Part shown: piece by piece, positions 33,501 to 43,629 of the stretch
Numbering within the stretch: position 1 is the stretch's first letter
Layout of the letters: every line of letters starts with the position of its first letter
Source of the DNA: Turnera subulata
Taxonomy: Eukaryota > Streptophyta > Magnoliopsida > Malpighiales > Passifloraceae
Reading direction: 5' to 3'
Assembly: GCA_028386065.3 (NCBI GenBank)
Contig: JAKUCV010004737.1
Coordinates: forward strand, 1 to 64,000
DNA: 64,000 nucleotides
The notes under the pieces: generated by a model
Told to the model about the DNA's origin: nothing
What the model saw: the letters and a program-made list of their open reading frames with translations, nothing else
The model's database searches: none
Position numbers and translations under genes: made by a program

Positions 33501-34646
33501 GTTCTTGACAGAAATAACATTTCGTCGAATCGATGGTGCATATAGGACATCGTGTAAGATCAGGCTTTGGCCACCACGCAGGACTAACTTGCATGATCCA
33601 ATGCCTTCGACAGCAACCCTTGTGTTGTTGCCTACATATATCCATTTAGCTCCATGTGAAATCCGGCGAAATTCAACATAGGCATCACGTTCCCGCGCTA
33701 TGTGGTCCGTGGCTCCTGAGTCTACAATCCACAAAGGATTAGATTCAGTGAGAAATACAGAACTAGAAACACAAAGTTCACTAGTTAAGGCGGTTGAAAA
33801 TACCTTTCTTTTTGGCGCAGTGCAAGTACTGGAGTAGTGACCCTTCTGGTTACAATTATAGCACTTCACACGTGCCATGTTGGTATTTTTCGGGCGCCTT
33901 CTTTTGCCCTGTTGGTCTGCCTTAGGCTTCCCCTTTGGCTGAGTTGGCTTCATCTTCTTTTCCCAGGGTTTCTTGCGAGAACCACCCTTGGCCTTGGAAG
34001 TTGCCATATGCAACTCAGCTTGAGGCTTGCCAGCCTCAATCCGATCTTCCTCTAGCTCAAGGTGTTTCCGGACATCTTCCAGATTGTTGATCCTCACATT
34101 GTGGGTGAGATGCATTTTCATCTGTTCCCACTGATCTGGTAAAGAACGTATGGCTGCTTGGATCTGCTGTTCATCAGTAAGAACATGGCCCGAATTCCTT
34201 AACTCCCTGATCATATTGGCCATATGCCTCATATGCTGTCTCATAGTATGAGCAGGGTTCTTCTTATAGGAATCGAACTTGATTGTCAAGGATCGAAGCT
34301 TAGTCACAGACAGAGTGCTGTAACTATTCTTCAACTTGTCCCAGATTTCCTTTGCAGTCGGGAGATCCTTGCAATCTAAGAAGATATCTTCTCCTACTGC
34401 ACTCAACAACGTACGTCGAGCAGCAGAATCCTTCTTCTTCCAAGCATCATACGTGGCACGGTCAGCCCTATGCTTATCCGTGGTGTCAGCTTCAGGCTCA
34501 TTCATGACTTGGTTGATGGCTTCCAGAGCCTCTTGCTCTTCCAGCACATACTGAATTTTTACGCTCCATATAGCGTAATTATCGCCATTGAGCTTCAACC
34601 CTTTGTTGAGCTCCGCGATAATAGCTGTGGTAGCAGCAGCAGTCAT
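30525..34646 (-). CDS. Ty1/copia gag-pol polyprotein
   Basis: One uninterrupted frame of 1,373 residues from the ATG at 34646 (MTAAATTAIIAELNKGLKLN). An upstream ATG at 34688 would add 14 hydrophobic residues and is less likely. Domains in order: UBN2-type gag (about 15-230), CCHC zinc knuckle CYNCNQKGHYSSTC, protease DSGATDHIA, GAG-pre-integrase HARLGHIG with CECCLAGKS, and integrase core (HSDICGPM, TDRGREYLS, NGVAERRNRT). Then come reverse transcriptase with YVDDMLIAGND, and RNase H (DADHGGD, SLSTMEAEYVAL, IYCDSQSAI). All catalytic acids I can locate are present. One oddity is that the usual integrase DRGGE(Y/F) reads DRGREY here. The order INT before RT defines Ty1/copia. The lineage was not determined. 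Confidence 0.95.
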   Translation of the reverse strand: MTAAATTAIIAELNKGLKLNGDNYAIWSVKIQYVLEEQEALEAINQVMNEPEADTTDKHRADRATYDAWKKKDSAARRTLLSAVGEDIFLDCKDLPTAKEIWDKLKNSYSTLSVTKLRSLTIKFDSYKKNPAHTMRQHMRHMANMIRELRNSGHVLTDEQQIQAAIRSLPDQWEQMKMHLTHNVRINNLEDVRKHLELEEDRIEAGKPQAELHMATSKAKGGSRKKPWEKKMKPTQPKGKPKADQQGKRRRPKNTNMARVKCYNCNQKGHYSSTCTAPKRKVFSTALTSELCVSSSVFLTESNPLWIVDSGATDHIARERDAYVEFRRISHGAKWIYVGNNTRVAVEGIGSCKLVLRGGQSLILHDVLYAPSIRRNVISVKNLSSLGYTLLFHDNFVKLTLDSVLFGYGYLTGGFYVMDLDESSFNNNACFSMFIDSRNCDVDINTWHARLGHIGQQRMQRLAKQSLLPSISHVDLSTCECCLAGKSARKPFGKVATRAESPLQLVHSDICGPMNVRARHGAYYFITFIDDYTRFGYVYLISHKSEALRCFQSYMSLVENQLDRKIKALRTDRGREYLSTQFKDLCDTKGIVHQLTIPYTPQQNGVAERRNRTLLEMVRSMMAQAQLPISFWGDALLTATYILNRVPTKSVATTPYELWTGRQPDLSVLRPWGCAAYTHDSSHQHGKLGPRGKKSIFIRYSETSKGYVFIGMQDSGSVTEFESRDVTFLENEFPKKGEVGQDLSLFENVDQGSLHSSGRILTDDDQLIPHQPGPSSSGANEGNPVIPSGSDGVDLPPSGSEADVLDPSGSHIVPDGDNESRVRRGSRIKTPRRRFDIEGGELFMSLLQDDNEPRNVKEALSSPSKEKWTKAMQDEMESMRVNNVWELVDLPVGRKAIGNKWILKVKLKADGTVERYKARLVAKGYTQQHGIDYDETFSPVVRFTSIRLILAIVANLDLELHQMDVKTAFLNGELSDEIYMEQPECFIEQGHEHKVCRLLKSIYGLKQSSRQWYIRFHNVVLANGFTMIEEDHCIYTKRSRDKFVILTLYVDDMLIAGNDLEFVNEVKALLSSQFEMKDMGEVAYILGVKISRDRSKKLLHLSQENYIRKVLERFNMQNSNPIDTPVNKGQTLGSHMCPKSLEERERMSRVPYRNAVGSLMYTMVCTRPDICQAVGLVSRYQSDPGPEHWKAVKRIMRYLSGTANYSLCYQGGKSLQLVGYTDADHGGDLDDRKSTSGHVFLLSDGAISWSSKKQSCVSLSTMEAEYVALASAAQEGVWLKRFLERLMDLAGDTDPVLIYCDSQSAISSTKDPKFHCKTKHIDIKYNYARDMVTRRVVNVKYLSTGDMLADPLTKPVPRDVFVKHIRSQGLCRL

Positions 34647-34959
34647 GCTATAAAAAAATAGGATGAACAAAATTTTAATGAGAATCATACTTGTATAACT
34701 AAAACACGCAGGGATTTAGATGTCCACATTGCATATATGTTGTGTAGCAAAAAAAAATTTGTAATCAACGAGGCTAATAAATTAATGTACAACTAGGAGT
34801 CGAAAGTTCACTATGTTCCCAATCATCGTCCTTAAAGTAAATACATAAAAGGAATTAGCCTAATTAATTATATAAATTTTGCTATTTTTATCCTTTGCCT
34901 TAGCTTATTAAAGCATATAATGATATGCTAAACATAATCAACACATCATTGATAACATG

Positions 34960-35270
34960 TTAAACAAATTAACATGAATGCACAAGAATGTTAAACTAAT
35001 TAACATGTGTGCTTAAGGATGTTAAAATAATTATGTTAAACTAATTAACATTATTACTTAAGTATGTTAAACAAATTAACAAATTAAACAAATTAACATT
35101 AATACTTAGGTATGTTAAACAAATTAACATATTAAACAAATTAACATTAATGCTTAGCTATGTTAAACAAATTAACATATTAAACAAATTAACATTAATG
35201 CTTAGGTATGTTAAACAAATTAACATATTAAACAAATTAGCATTAATGCATAGATATGTTTAAAAAAAAT
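34960..35270. repeat. 48-bp AT-rich tandem repeat in the copia leader
   Basis: The phrase 'tatgttaaacaaattaaca' recurs at 48-bp spacing (about 35111, 35159, 35207). Each copy is followed by 'tattaaacaaattaacattaatgctta', with shorter degenerate units upstream. It lies between the primer-binding site and gag. Confidence 0.85.
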
Positions 35271-35599
35271 GTTAATTTGTTGGTGTTTAACCATTTAATG
35301 CGTTGAACCCATTTTTACTCCCTTTTAAAAAAACTTTCCAAAAAAAAGATTTGAAATTTGAATGCTATAATGGCTGATTACAAATTTAAAAAAAACGGTT
35401 GTTTAATGGAGTAATAAGGAAGGAGTAATATGCATTAAGGAGTAATAATGGTTTCGGATACAGCTTTCATTACCAAAAAAAAGAAAAAAAAAACGTGGTA
35501 ATTAAAGGTAATTAAAAGGGCTGGTAATGAACGTGGTAATGAACGGTAATAAGCTTTCATTACCGTTTATCATTTATTACCCCCAAAAAAAGAACTCTT

Positions 35600-36090
35600 T
35601 TCTCCCTCTTTATTTTTTTTTGATTTTTGCAGGAGAAGCCGCCGCCCCTCCCGCCGCCCCGAGCCACCACTGCGAGCGATCCAACACCCGGCCGAGCAGC
35701 TTGTTCCGCCCAGCGCCGTGCCACGTCGCCCCTGCCGCGGCTAGAGGTTGCAGAGGCGACAGCTGCCAGACACGCGAGTAGATCGCGCGCCCTCGCCGTC
35801 CACTCCTGCCAGCCCAGAAACCCGACGAGGACGCAGCAGCACCGAGCGGCTCGACGACGACAAACACCGCCTCGCCTGCTCCGGCAGCCCTGCTCGCCCG
35901 TGGTCAGCCAGTGGAGTTCGTCGTGCAGCCGTCAGCCGCCCGATCCAGCTCCGCCGTTGCAGGCCATTCACCCGGAACAGGGTACCGCGGGTTCGACTCG
36001 CACCGGAAGTAGAGCTCGGTCGAGCAACCCCCTCCGGCCTCGGTCACTGCCATGTGCAGCAACTCTTGACCCGTCCGCCGCCGTGTGCAG
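35600..36090. other. GC-rich block in the copia leader
   Basis: About 490 bp of strongly GC-rich sequence, unlike its AT-rich surroundings, ending in 'cagcaaag|gttggt', a splice-donor-like junction. Open frames exist on both strands (for example 35627-36184 plus) but no domain is recognisable, and composition alone can create them. It may be captured host leader/exon sequence or a nested insertion. No target duplication was found. Confidence 0.45.
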
Positions 36091-36304
36091 CAAAGGTTGG
36101 TTTTTTTTTTTGTTACAACCATACATATCTAGTTGTTTTGTTACTGGATTATTGTCTTTTAGATGCAATATATGTATTGGTTGATCGAATAAAAACGTTG
36201 GGAGGGGCTGAATGAATCGACCGGAGGCCGGGAAATTGCTCCTCGGTCAAGCCCGATTTCCTTTTTTTTTTATTTTGATAATCTGTATATGCTTTGATTT
36301 TCTG

Positions 36305-36410
36305 TGTTCATTGTGTACTCAGTGTAAAGGGAACAACAAACACATAACTGATTTCTTTGTTCCCTAATTCACAGTTCTAGTACATGTTGGATTAACACAG
36401 AAAAAAAACA
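36305..36410. repeat. Imperfect inverted repeat in the copia leader
   Basis: 'ttctgtgttcattgtgtact' and 'gggaacaa' on the left pair with 'ttgttccc' and 'agtacatgt...aacacagaa' on the right. They form a roughly 100-bp imperfect hairpin. It could be an RNA structure of the leader or a small MITE. Confidence 0.5.
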
Positions 36411-36681
36411 GAGAATACATAATAAAAAAAAATGCCTCATCTATATTTTTCCAGATTACACAGCAAGGACACATGCCTCATACATGCCTTAATTCTTCAT
36501 TTGACTAAAACAAAGTTTGCAATTTATACATGTAAATTACACAATTTCAGTAAACATATTTTACCTTTTCATGTTTTAGGCAAAAAAAAAACAAGCATGT
36601 AAACATGTGAATCATATAGAAAAAATAGGCATTCGATTGGAAACTTAGACCAGAGATAAAGACTCTAGGCTCCGCTACCAA

Positions 36682-37042
36682 TGAAGGAAAACAAATATCT
36701 CCTGAATAAGATAAGTTAGGACACCTACTTGGAGTCCTAGCAGCGGAAGCAAACAGGTCTTGGAGTCCAGGTCTTGGTCTACCGGTCGTGAAGGGTTGTC
36801 ACGGTGTATCGGAGCAACCCTTGTAGTCTCCACGGCCTAAACCTCTCTTCTCTATAGCTGTGTATATGGTATATGTGGGTGTAACCTAGCCACCCTATGT
36901 ATGTAATATTCTTGGTATTTGTGCCATAGAACAACATGTATATATAGGAGGCAACTAGGGTTACAAGGTGAGCACCCAACTTATGGGTGGACCTAATGGG
37001 CCCCACTACCTCAAGTGGGCCTCCATACAACATAACCCAACA
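36682..37042 (-). repeat. Copia 5' LTR
   Basis: 361 bp and the upstream LTR in element orientation. The primer-binding sequence lies just inside it at about 36669-36680. The primer site matches the initiator-Met-tRNA complement TGGTATCAGAGC at 9 of 12 positions. Confidence 0.95.
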
Positions 37043-37047
37043 CCCAC

Positions 37048-38586
37048 CACCATGGAATCAAACAAGGAACACCGGCACATGAGTACGTGAACAAGATTAT
37101 TTATATAAAAGCCAAAAAAAATAAAAATATATTAGAAAACAATTTAATCAACAGTATAGTTTCGCAAAGTTAGGATGAAGGCTAAACGTTTGTAATCAAT
37201 TGCCATTAGTAGGGATCGATCCAGGGGATAGGGGCCGAGCAACCCGCTAACGCCCCTTTTTCGGCTAGCCCTAGATCTTAATCTTTTGACTTTATAGGGA
37301 CAAAGCCCTTTGAGGTAGAGTGACAGAATGCAACTTCTGAACACCTGGATCAAGTCTAAGGAAATGAGCCCTCTTTAGAAGGTAGTATATACTTATGGAC
37401 CCATTGGTAAAGGAAGACTCCCTAGCTCGATTTTTTGAATCTCTTTTGTGTGCTCGCTCAAAGCGCCTTTCATTAGTCTTTCCCTGTGAATCAGAGAAGT
37501 TTATTTGCAAAGGTTATTCTACCTACCTGACCTAGGAAAAGTCCATCAAAAAGGAGAATACATGACTGAAGTGAAGAAGTCTAAGTTGGATCCAGTAAGA
37601 ATACCCGAGGTGCTTTCAGAAAGCAAGTGAAATAGCTAGATCATTCAAAGGAGCAGCTGAAAAAGCCTTTTATAAGATAGGGTAAGAAAACCAGAATAAA
37701 GAGAGAACCTTTCAATAGACTCCGAAAGAAAGAGCATCGGCTTGGTGGGCTCAAAAAAAGATGGTCGGCAGATCTGCCTCATAAAAAAGAGTAATGTTTC
37801 GGGGTCTCGTCCTAATCCACCATGGAATTTTAGGCTCCCTCAGGATCTAAAACTTATACTAAGTTATACTGAAATATATCTTCAATGCAATGATAGCTTA
37901 GTAGTTGTGTGTTGTTGTTTGCATCTTGAGGTGCAGGGTTTAAGCCTAAGTTTTGTCATTTAAGATTTTGGATTCGAGTCTTCGTATAGGTAGAAAAGCC
38001 TTATTGGAAGACTCACCCATCATAATCAAGTACGTAACTGAATCTCGATTAGTCAGGCAAAGCTTCGGATACCGAATGAAAAATAAAAAAATAATAAACA
38101 TGGACAGGCTATATGACTATGAGGCAACCGATGCTGGAGTTTAAATCGCCTACTAATGGGGATTAAGAACGTCGTTCTTGATGAAACGATTGATATTGAT
38201 CATGGTGTGGGATTGAGAGATAGTTCTTCCCTGGACCCTCATGAATTGTTCTTCCTGGGACCCATGAGGCCATGAGTCATTTATTGTTTACCTCATGCGT
38301 ATACGGAATGTGTTGAGGAAGCTTCTTATGCATGAAGACCTTTGATTATTATAATATTATATATATTATCCATGAAGACCTTGACAAGTAATTAGTCAAT
38401 AACTTTTTACAATTTAATGAATTTATCTATGAAGATCCTTAATACAATTTGCTTGTCAGCAAGAAAATAAATTAATACAGCTTGCTCGTAAAGTACAACA
38501 GGGAAAGAAGCATTCTTGGAGTAAAAATATATTTATACAGGAATAAGACTCATGAGAACATGAGATGTACATGGCATATATATATG
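37048..38586. other. Gene-poor segment, possibly organelle-derived
   Basis: No intact gene. The composition of 37180-38160 (balanced GC, words such as 'gggatcgatccaggggatag', 'gaaagaaagagcatcggctt', many short broken ORFs) looks like plant mitochondrial intergenic DNA rather than the AT-rich nuclear spacer around it. This is an impression only. No rRNA, tRNA or known organellar gene could be recognised. Confidence 0.3.
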
Positions 38587-38631
38587 TACTCCCTTCCTCC
38601 GTTAAAAAGTTTAAGGTTTTCTCAACATACT

Positions 38632-41552
38632 TGAAGCGCCCCCGACCCGTATTTACCGTACACAGTAAACACGTGCCGGAACTGTGACGATCCAACCCAA
38701 CATGACTCAGCATACAGTGTGTACAACAACAACTCGGCCCCATCGGCCCAAAATAACAAACATCAATAATAATAAAACCGGCCCAATGGCCCAACAACAA
38801 TAATAATATGCACAGCGGAAGACTCTAACTCACATAAACACTGTAAACAACAATATGGCCCTACGGCCCAACGGCAAAATAAACAGCACAGCGGAAGACT
38901 TAACGACTCACAATGACTCTGTATGCAACCCATGATGCAACTAATGGATCCGAGTCCTGTCCAAGGGATAACGTCGCAGCCTGTCTGGAATGCAATATAC
39001 CTGAATCACAAATAACTCAACCTACGGGATGAAAGCCCGCAGGTAAACTAACCAAGGTTCTCACGAACCTTAAATACACACTGGTGATTCTAGACACGCT
39101 ATTCCAATTTTATTATCAGGGCCCCTATCACAAGCTAAATGATGGCCGTCGCCTGGTAGTCAAGCTAGCTAGCCCGTGGACCCCGCCCTGTACCTCCACG
39201 TAAAACTGGCACAGACAGGGAGCAGACCCCAAGCACACTCTCCCCCAGCGCCTAAAAAATAATAATCGGTACAGACAGGGAGCAGACCACAAGCACACTC
39301 TCCCCCAGCACCATAAATCAGACTACCATCTGGCTGTTCCACCATTTAACTGTGACTCACTAGATGTCTAAGTGTATTCCATTTTATTATTTCCTTTTTC
39401 CTCGACTAATTACTACATCTCTATCATCCATTCATTATCTCATTATCCCGAGCAGGCTCGCAGCCTCTCCGCTCGTCTGGATAATAACCAATATCAAACT
39501 GTCATCACATAATAGTACCCCCGGTACTCAACTCTCACAGTTCTACAGTCAACAACTACAACAATCTTACTTATACCCACAATCCCAACATCAACGGCAA
39601 CAATTATCAATCAAAATCATCTCAAAACAAATCATACACAGCCACAAATTATCATACCAGCAACATCGAGCACAGTAAGCAAACAGCAACTTGATATCAT
39701 GGGATGTAAATAAATATTTACTTAACCTCACCTTAGCCGATTACTCAACTCTGGAAACATCGGCCGGTCCAAAGCCGGTTCCACAGGAACTGCTCGATAT
39801 CATAACCTATACAACAAAACAATGCATACTCATAAATGCACATATTCGGTACTCTATGACGCCAAACTGCGTAATAACCCATCCCGGTTCTTATCTGATA
39901 TTATTATCTCTTATCGAAAATAATTTTCCGAACGTATTTCTGAATATAATTTCGGTACCATATTTTAATTAAAACTCTTTTCAAAATATATTTTCACAAA
40001 ATAACTATAATTTACAAAATAATAATTTCCAAAATTTTCTAGAAAAACATTAACCTATTTATAATTTCTAGAAAATATTTATAGCATTTATCTTTTCTAA
40101 ATATATATACAATTTAATTTCCAACAAAATATAATTACTTTAATTTACAAAATACATATTCATATACATACACCAAAATCATAATTTCCAGACGAAATAG
40201 TATGCATACTAAATTTACAGAAATTATTTTCAAGGTATATATATATTTTCCTAATTAATAATAGTTTTTCAAAACAAAACTTAATTATTTATCAAAGTAT
40301 ATATATTTATATTTTCCTGAAAATACCATAATTAAATTGTCCATAATTTTATCAAAATAAATATATAATTTTTTTTCCAAAATTAATTTCCAGAAAATAT
40401 ATATATATTGTTTTGTTAAATTAAAAATAAATAAATAAATCGGACTGGGCCGAACAAGACCAAGCCCAGACCAAGGCAGCAGGCCCGCCAAGGTCCGGCC
40501 CAGCACCTGCCCAACCCGAGCCCAGTTCAACCAAGCCCACAACCCAAAACAAACACTGTGCAGGACCCGTCCAATCAAACGGGTCGGTTCTCAAACCCGT
40601 CGCTTACCTCGGGTTGCAGCGGCGGCGGCGCGACGACGAGACGCGAGGAAGGGAAGTGAGCTCACCAACGGAAGCGGCGGATGAAGGCGACTCCGTGGAC
40701 AGTGGAACGGCGGCGCGAGGCGGCACGGCGGCTGAGAAGAGGCGCGGGTAGCTGGATCCGCGGGTCTGCACCTCGGGTCAACGCTCCTGGACGGCGCGTC
40801 TCACAGCGGCGTCGGGCGGAGGCGGCGGGGTTGGAATCGCGACGTGACGGCGAAGGCGATGGTGGCGTCGGTGCGGCGAGATGCGGCCCAGAACACTCCG
40901 GCGAGCACAGTAACCCGGAGGCGCCTGGGTGACGGACTGTTCACCATTTTTTTTCTTCTTTTTTTCGTATTTTCTTCTTTTTTTTCCTATTTTTCTGATT
41001 TCTTTTTTTTTCCTCTTTTTTTTCTATTTTTTTCTAATTTTCTGATTGGTTGTTCTCTTTTTTTTTATTGTTTTCTTCCTTTCCCTTTTTTTTTTCTTTT
41101 TCTTCTTCTTTTTTTTTCTTTTTCTCTCTTTTCTTTTTTTCTCTCCTTTTTCTCTCCTTTTTCTTTCTTCTCTTCTTCCTTTTTTTCTTCTTCTCTTCTG
41201 CCTTCTCCCGGTTCTGTTTCTTTTATAAACTGAAAATTTACTATTTAACATGTGAATTACAATAATTCAATTCGTCCTCATTACGGGCGAATCCGATCCG
41301 GACCAGAAAATAACCGATACCTCCTTAGTTATTTTCCGGTGTGATTTTCCGAGAAATTCCGGAACCCGAAAAATACCAACTTAGTTCCGAAAAATTCACG
41401 GGAAAATCACGAGCGCGGGAAAACCCTCGGTTTCGAAAAACGACTCCCGATTTACCTTGAATTAATTACCCAAGATTAATTCAACAGTAAATCACGGTAA
41501 ATAGACTTTTACAGTCCGGTAAAAATCCAAAATTTTTACCCGGGCTGTTACA
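38632..41552 (-). repeat. Long LTR, left copy (3' LTR)
   Basis: 2,921 bp. From about 39880 to 41552 it is nearly identical to 45110-46805, while from 38632 to about 39880 it differs from the other LTR by many substitutions and indels. It contains a GC-rich block (40600-40930) followed by a long polypyrimidine tract (40940-41220). Confidence 0.85.
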
Positions 41553-41575
41553 GACTACCCACCTTAAAAAAATTT
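41553..41575 (-). promoter_or_regulatory. Polypurine tract of the LARD-like element
   Basis: On the minus strand AAATTTTTTTAAGGTGGGTAG lies directly before the 3' LTR start TGTAACAGCC. This is where plus-strand DNA synthesis would be primed. It was assigned by position and composition. Confidence 0.6.
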
Positions 41576-41695
41576 CGTCCCCAAAATTCCGTCTTATCCG
41601 TGGGTCCTACCACGATAAGATTCTGGCACACTTTGCCAGGTATCCAACCTCAACATGAGATACCGCTTATACCCTTAAGCGACATCTCATCCGCT

Positions 41696-41703
41696 TATAA
41701 ATA
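41696..41703 (+). promoter_or_regulatory. TATA box of the first cargo ORF
   Basis: TATAAATA in the context 'ccgcttataaatacc', 35 bp before the ATG at 41738. The spacing allows a very short leader. It points on the plus strand, opposite to the LTRs. Confidence 0.55.
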
Positions 41704-41737
41704 CCAAACCTCATGACTGGCATACTCACACACAGTC

Positions 41738-42115
41738 ATGGACTCTCCACTAAGATCAAGAACAACTTCTGACTCTGAGAACAACAGCTACATCGGCGGC
41801 ACAGCTTTCCCGACAAGCTCCGATGATGAACCTCCAAAGAAGCGGTTCAAGACCAACATCGTCGGCCTGCAGGAGCACATGGTCGTTTCCCCAAAACGAC
41901 GGAAGAAGCGAGTCCCAAAGAAAGCTGATGATCGCAAGGGCAAGGCGGTAGCTGAGAGCAGCACACCGCAGCAGAAGTTAACGCAGCTGAACGTCTCCCT
42001 GAGGAAGATCAGCTCGGCGGTGGCACAAATTGAACTGGCGTGCATGGAACTATTCCTGCACATGGAAAATGTAAAACAGCTTGTAAAAGACCTAGAGAAG
42101 CAAGTAACTCCATAG
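41738..42115 (+). CDS. Cargo ORF 1 of the LARD-like element
   Basis: 125 residues and antisense to the host element. The N-terminus is Ser/acidic (DSENNSYIGG, SSDDEPPKKR). The middle is strongly basic (SPKRRKKRVPKKADDRKGKA), like a nuclear-localisation or nucleic-acid-binding tail. The C-terminus (residues 78-125: LNVSLRKISSAVAQIELACM, NVKQLVKDLEKQV) is predicted helical and coiled-coil-like. A TATA box lies upstream and AATAAATAAA-type polyadenylation signals lie about 40 bp downstream, so it looks like a self-contained transcription unit. I do not recognise the family. Confidence 0.6.
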   Translation: MDSPLRSRTTSDSENNSYIGGTAFPTSSDDEPPKKRFKTNIVGLQEHMVVSPKRRKKRVPKKADDRKGKAVAESSTPQQKLTQLNVSLRKISSAVAQIELACMELFLHMENVKQLVKDLEKQVTP

Positions 42116-42945
42116 AGAGTACTTCTTCTCCTGTTGTAATCCTTATTATGAAATTAATAAATAAATTCCTTTTTAAATCAAAAATTCTTGTGTTATGAAA
42201 TCTCTTGTTAAATGGAAAATTAAATATCTCAAGTCAGAATAAAACTTAACAATATAAATATAAAATCAACATAAAGAAATCAAAGATCAAACTCGTTTAA
42301 CAAAATCAACACCAAAAGGAAATTAAAACCAAATATGCTCGTATCGGACGAAAACACCCTCGAACCAAGAAACGTGATACGCGCAACTAGCGGTGACGTC
42401 GGTTAACCTCGTGAAAAAGATACCCGCTAACTGGCAAGGCGATGTTCACGGGAACGTCCTGTGTCTCTCGAAGGACACGTTACCCACTTGTTCAAAAATT
42501 CCGCATGAGCCAAAACGTCTGTCAAGGCTCGTATCTCTCCACGATGTCCGAACAGCTGTGAGCTTGTCGCACATGCGCTCTACTCGAGATACGGCCCCAT
42601 CTGTCTAGCCTCAACGGTCACGGATGCAAGTGATAAAAGATGCAAGAAAATATAGAAAGGCCATAAAATAAAAGACATGGTAGCCAGAGCGAAGAAAATC
42701 AAGAGATGGAAAAAGACTGAAAAACTCTGGCATGGGTCCGAAAACGCGTAAAGCATTAAATGCAAGCAACGGTAAAAATCAAAAGCAAGATCTTGAAAAT
42801 CGAAAACAATAAACACGCTCCCCATAGGTGTATAAAAGAAGGAGCGGTGATGTGTAAATCATCAAAAGCATAAAAAGCAAACAAAACGCTCAGTAAAAAC
42901 AAAAACACATCGCCCAACAACAGCATACCCACTCGTCCAAACACG
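42116..42945. other. Spacer between cargo ORFs
   Basis: No ORF on either strand that I would support. 42150-42170 has overlapping AATAAA-type signals for cargo ORF 1. The last roughly 115 bp look like promoter and leader for cargo ORF 2. Confidence 0.5.
42831..42838 (+). promoter_or_regulatory. TATA box of the second cargo ORF
   Basis: TATAAAAG in 'ggtgtataaaagaagg', 115 bp upstream of the ATG at 42946. That is a normal plant spacing with a leader of about 85 nt. Confidence 0.5.
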
Positions 42946-43629
42946 ATGCCTGCTCCTTCATCAGTCTTCTTCGTCGAAGGTGCCAACCTTGGCAGGAGAA
43001 ACCGTCTGGCGTACAGCATGGTCAATGAGCGTGCTGAAGAACTACCGAACGAGCTCGGCAGAATGCCACGCCTTGTTTTCGTCGACGAACTCTACTCGTC
43101 GCGATTCTTCGTCACTCCCATGGAAGAGGTGTTCTTCCTAGAGGACCATGGGACACTAAGGACTTCCTACTACGGCTCAGCAAACTCCGTGATGTTCTTC
43201 ATCTCGGATAGGCTTCAAGAGTTCAACCTGGAGTCCACTTGCCAGACTGTGGAGCAAGGCGCTTACTACCAGCTCGTAATGACAGCCCAGAGCATACCCA
43301 GAATGACTCGGCTACCTCCAACCTGGCCAAAGGTATGACTGCTGGTGTGGAACTGCAGAGGAGTTGCAAGGCGTGCACAAGAGTTCTCACGCACTTTGAG
43401 GGACTTGAAGAACCAGTACAAGCCCAACATGGTTCTTCTGACGGAGACGCAGTGGCAACCACGGGACGACCACGGTCTGATTCCACTCCGATTCCCTCAA
43501 GCTAACCGGTTCGAGATTCCTGGTCAGCGCGACAGAGGCGGCATGTGTCTCTCTTGGAGCGACAGAGTCACAGTCAACGTCAACAGTGACGCAAACAGCT
43601 TTCGTGTCAACGTCGTTGCGAACCGTTAA
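42946..43629 (+). pseudogene. Cargo ORF 2: unknown domain + APE-type nuclease start
   Basis: One reading frame of 228 codons is interrupted by a single TGA (43336-43338). The first part (130 residues, MPAPSSVFFVEGANLGRRNR...) matches nothing I know. After the TGA the frame continues LLVWNCRGVARRAQEFSRTL, then YKPNMVLLTETQW, then RDRGGMCLSWSD. This is the N-terminal signature of exonuclease-endonuclease-phosphatase (APE-like) proteins, as in plant LINE ORF2 (WNCRG...KP..V.L.ET). The rest of that domain, including the catalytic Asp/His region, is missing; the frame ends at 43629 in AT-rich sequence. It is antisense to the LTRs. It may be a captured LINE or host nuclease fragment with a later stop. 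Confidence 0.6.

Larger units (their letters stand above)
29036..37042 (-). mobile_element. Ty1/copia LTR retrotransposon, near intact
   Basis: The LTRs at 29036-29396 and 36682-37042 are each 361 bp with 11 differences counted by eye (about 97% identical). They start and end TGTTGGGTTATG...CCTTCA on the minus strand. The exact 5-bp target duplication CCCAC flanks the element (29031-29035, 37043-37047). On the minus strand the primer-binding region TGGTAGCGGAGC (about 36669-36680) follows the 5' LTR. The purine-rich GTGTGAGTGGGAGA precedes the 3' LTR (about 29397-29410). A single gag-pol ORF has no stops. The leader between the primer site and gag is unusually long, about 2 kb. Confidence 0.95.

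Noticed and set aside
31017..34661. Several 60-156 codon plus-strand ORFs opposite the copia polyprotein
   Set aside because: They are antisense shadows without motifs.
34647..34688. Upstream ATG as the copia polyprotein start
   Set aside because: The added 14 residues are hydrophobic and unlike gag N-termini; MTAAATTAII fits better.
35627..36184. 185-codon ORF in the GC-rich block of the copia leader as a gene
   Set aside because: Several overlapping frames are open on both strands, as expected from GC-rich composition, and no domain is visible. It was kept only as a captured-sequence candidate.
37890..37990. tRNA-like phrase ('ggattcgagtc') in the possible organellar segment
   Set aside because: No cloverleaf arms or anticodon loop could be drawn around it.
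40844..41265. Phe/Ser-rich and Lys/Arg-rich ORFs in the long LTR
   Set aside because: They come from the polypyrimidine tract and are duplicated in both LTRs.
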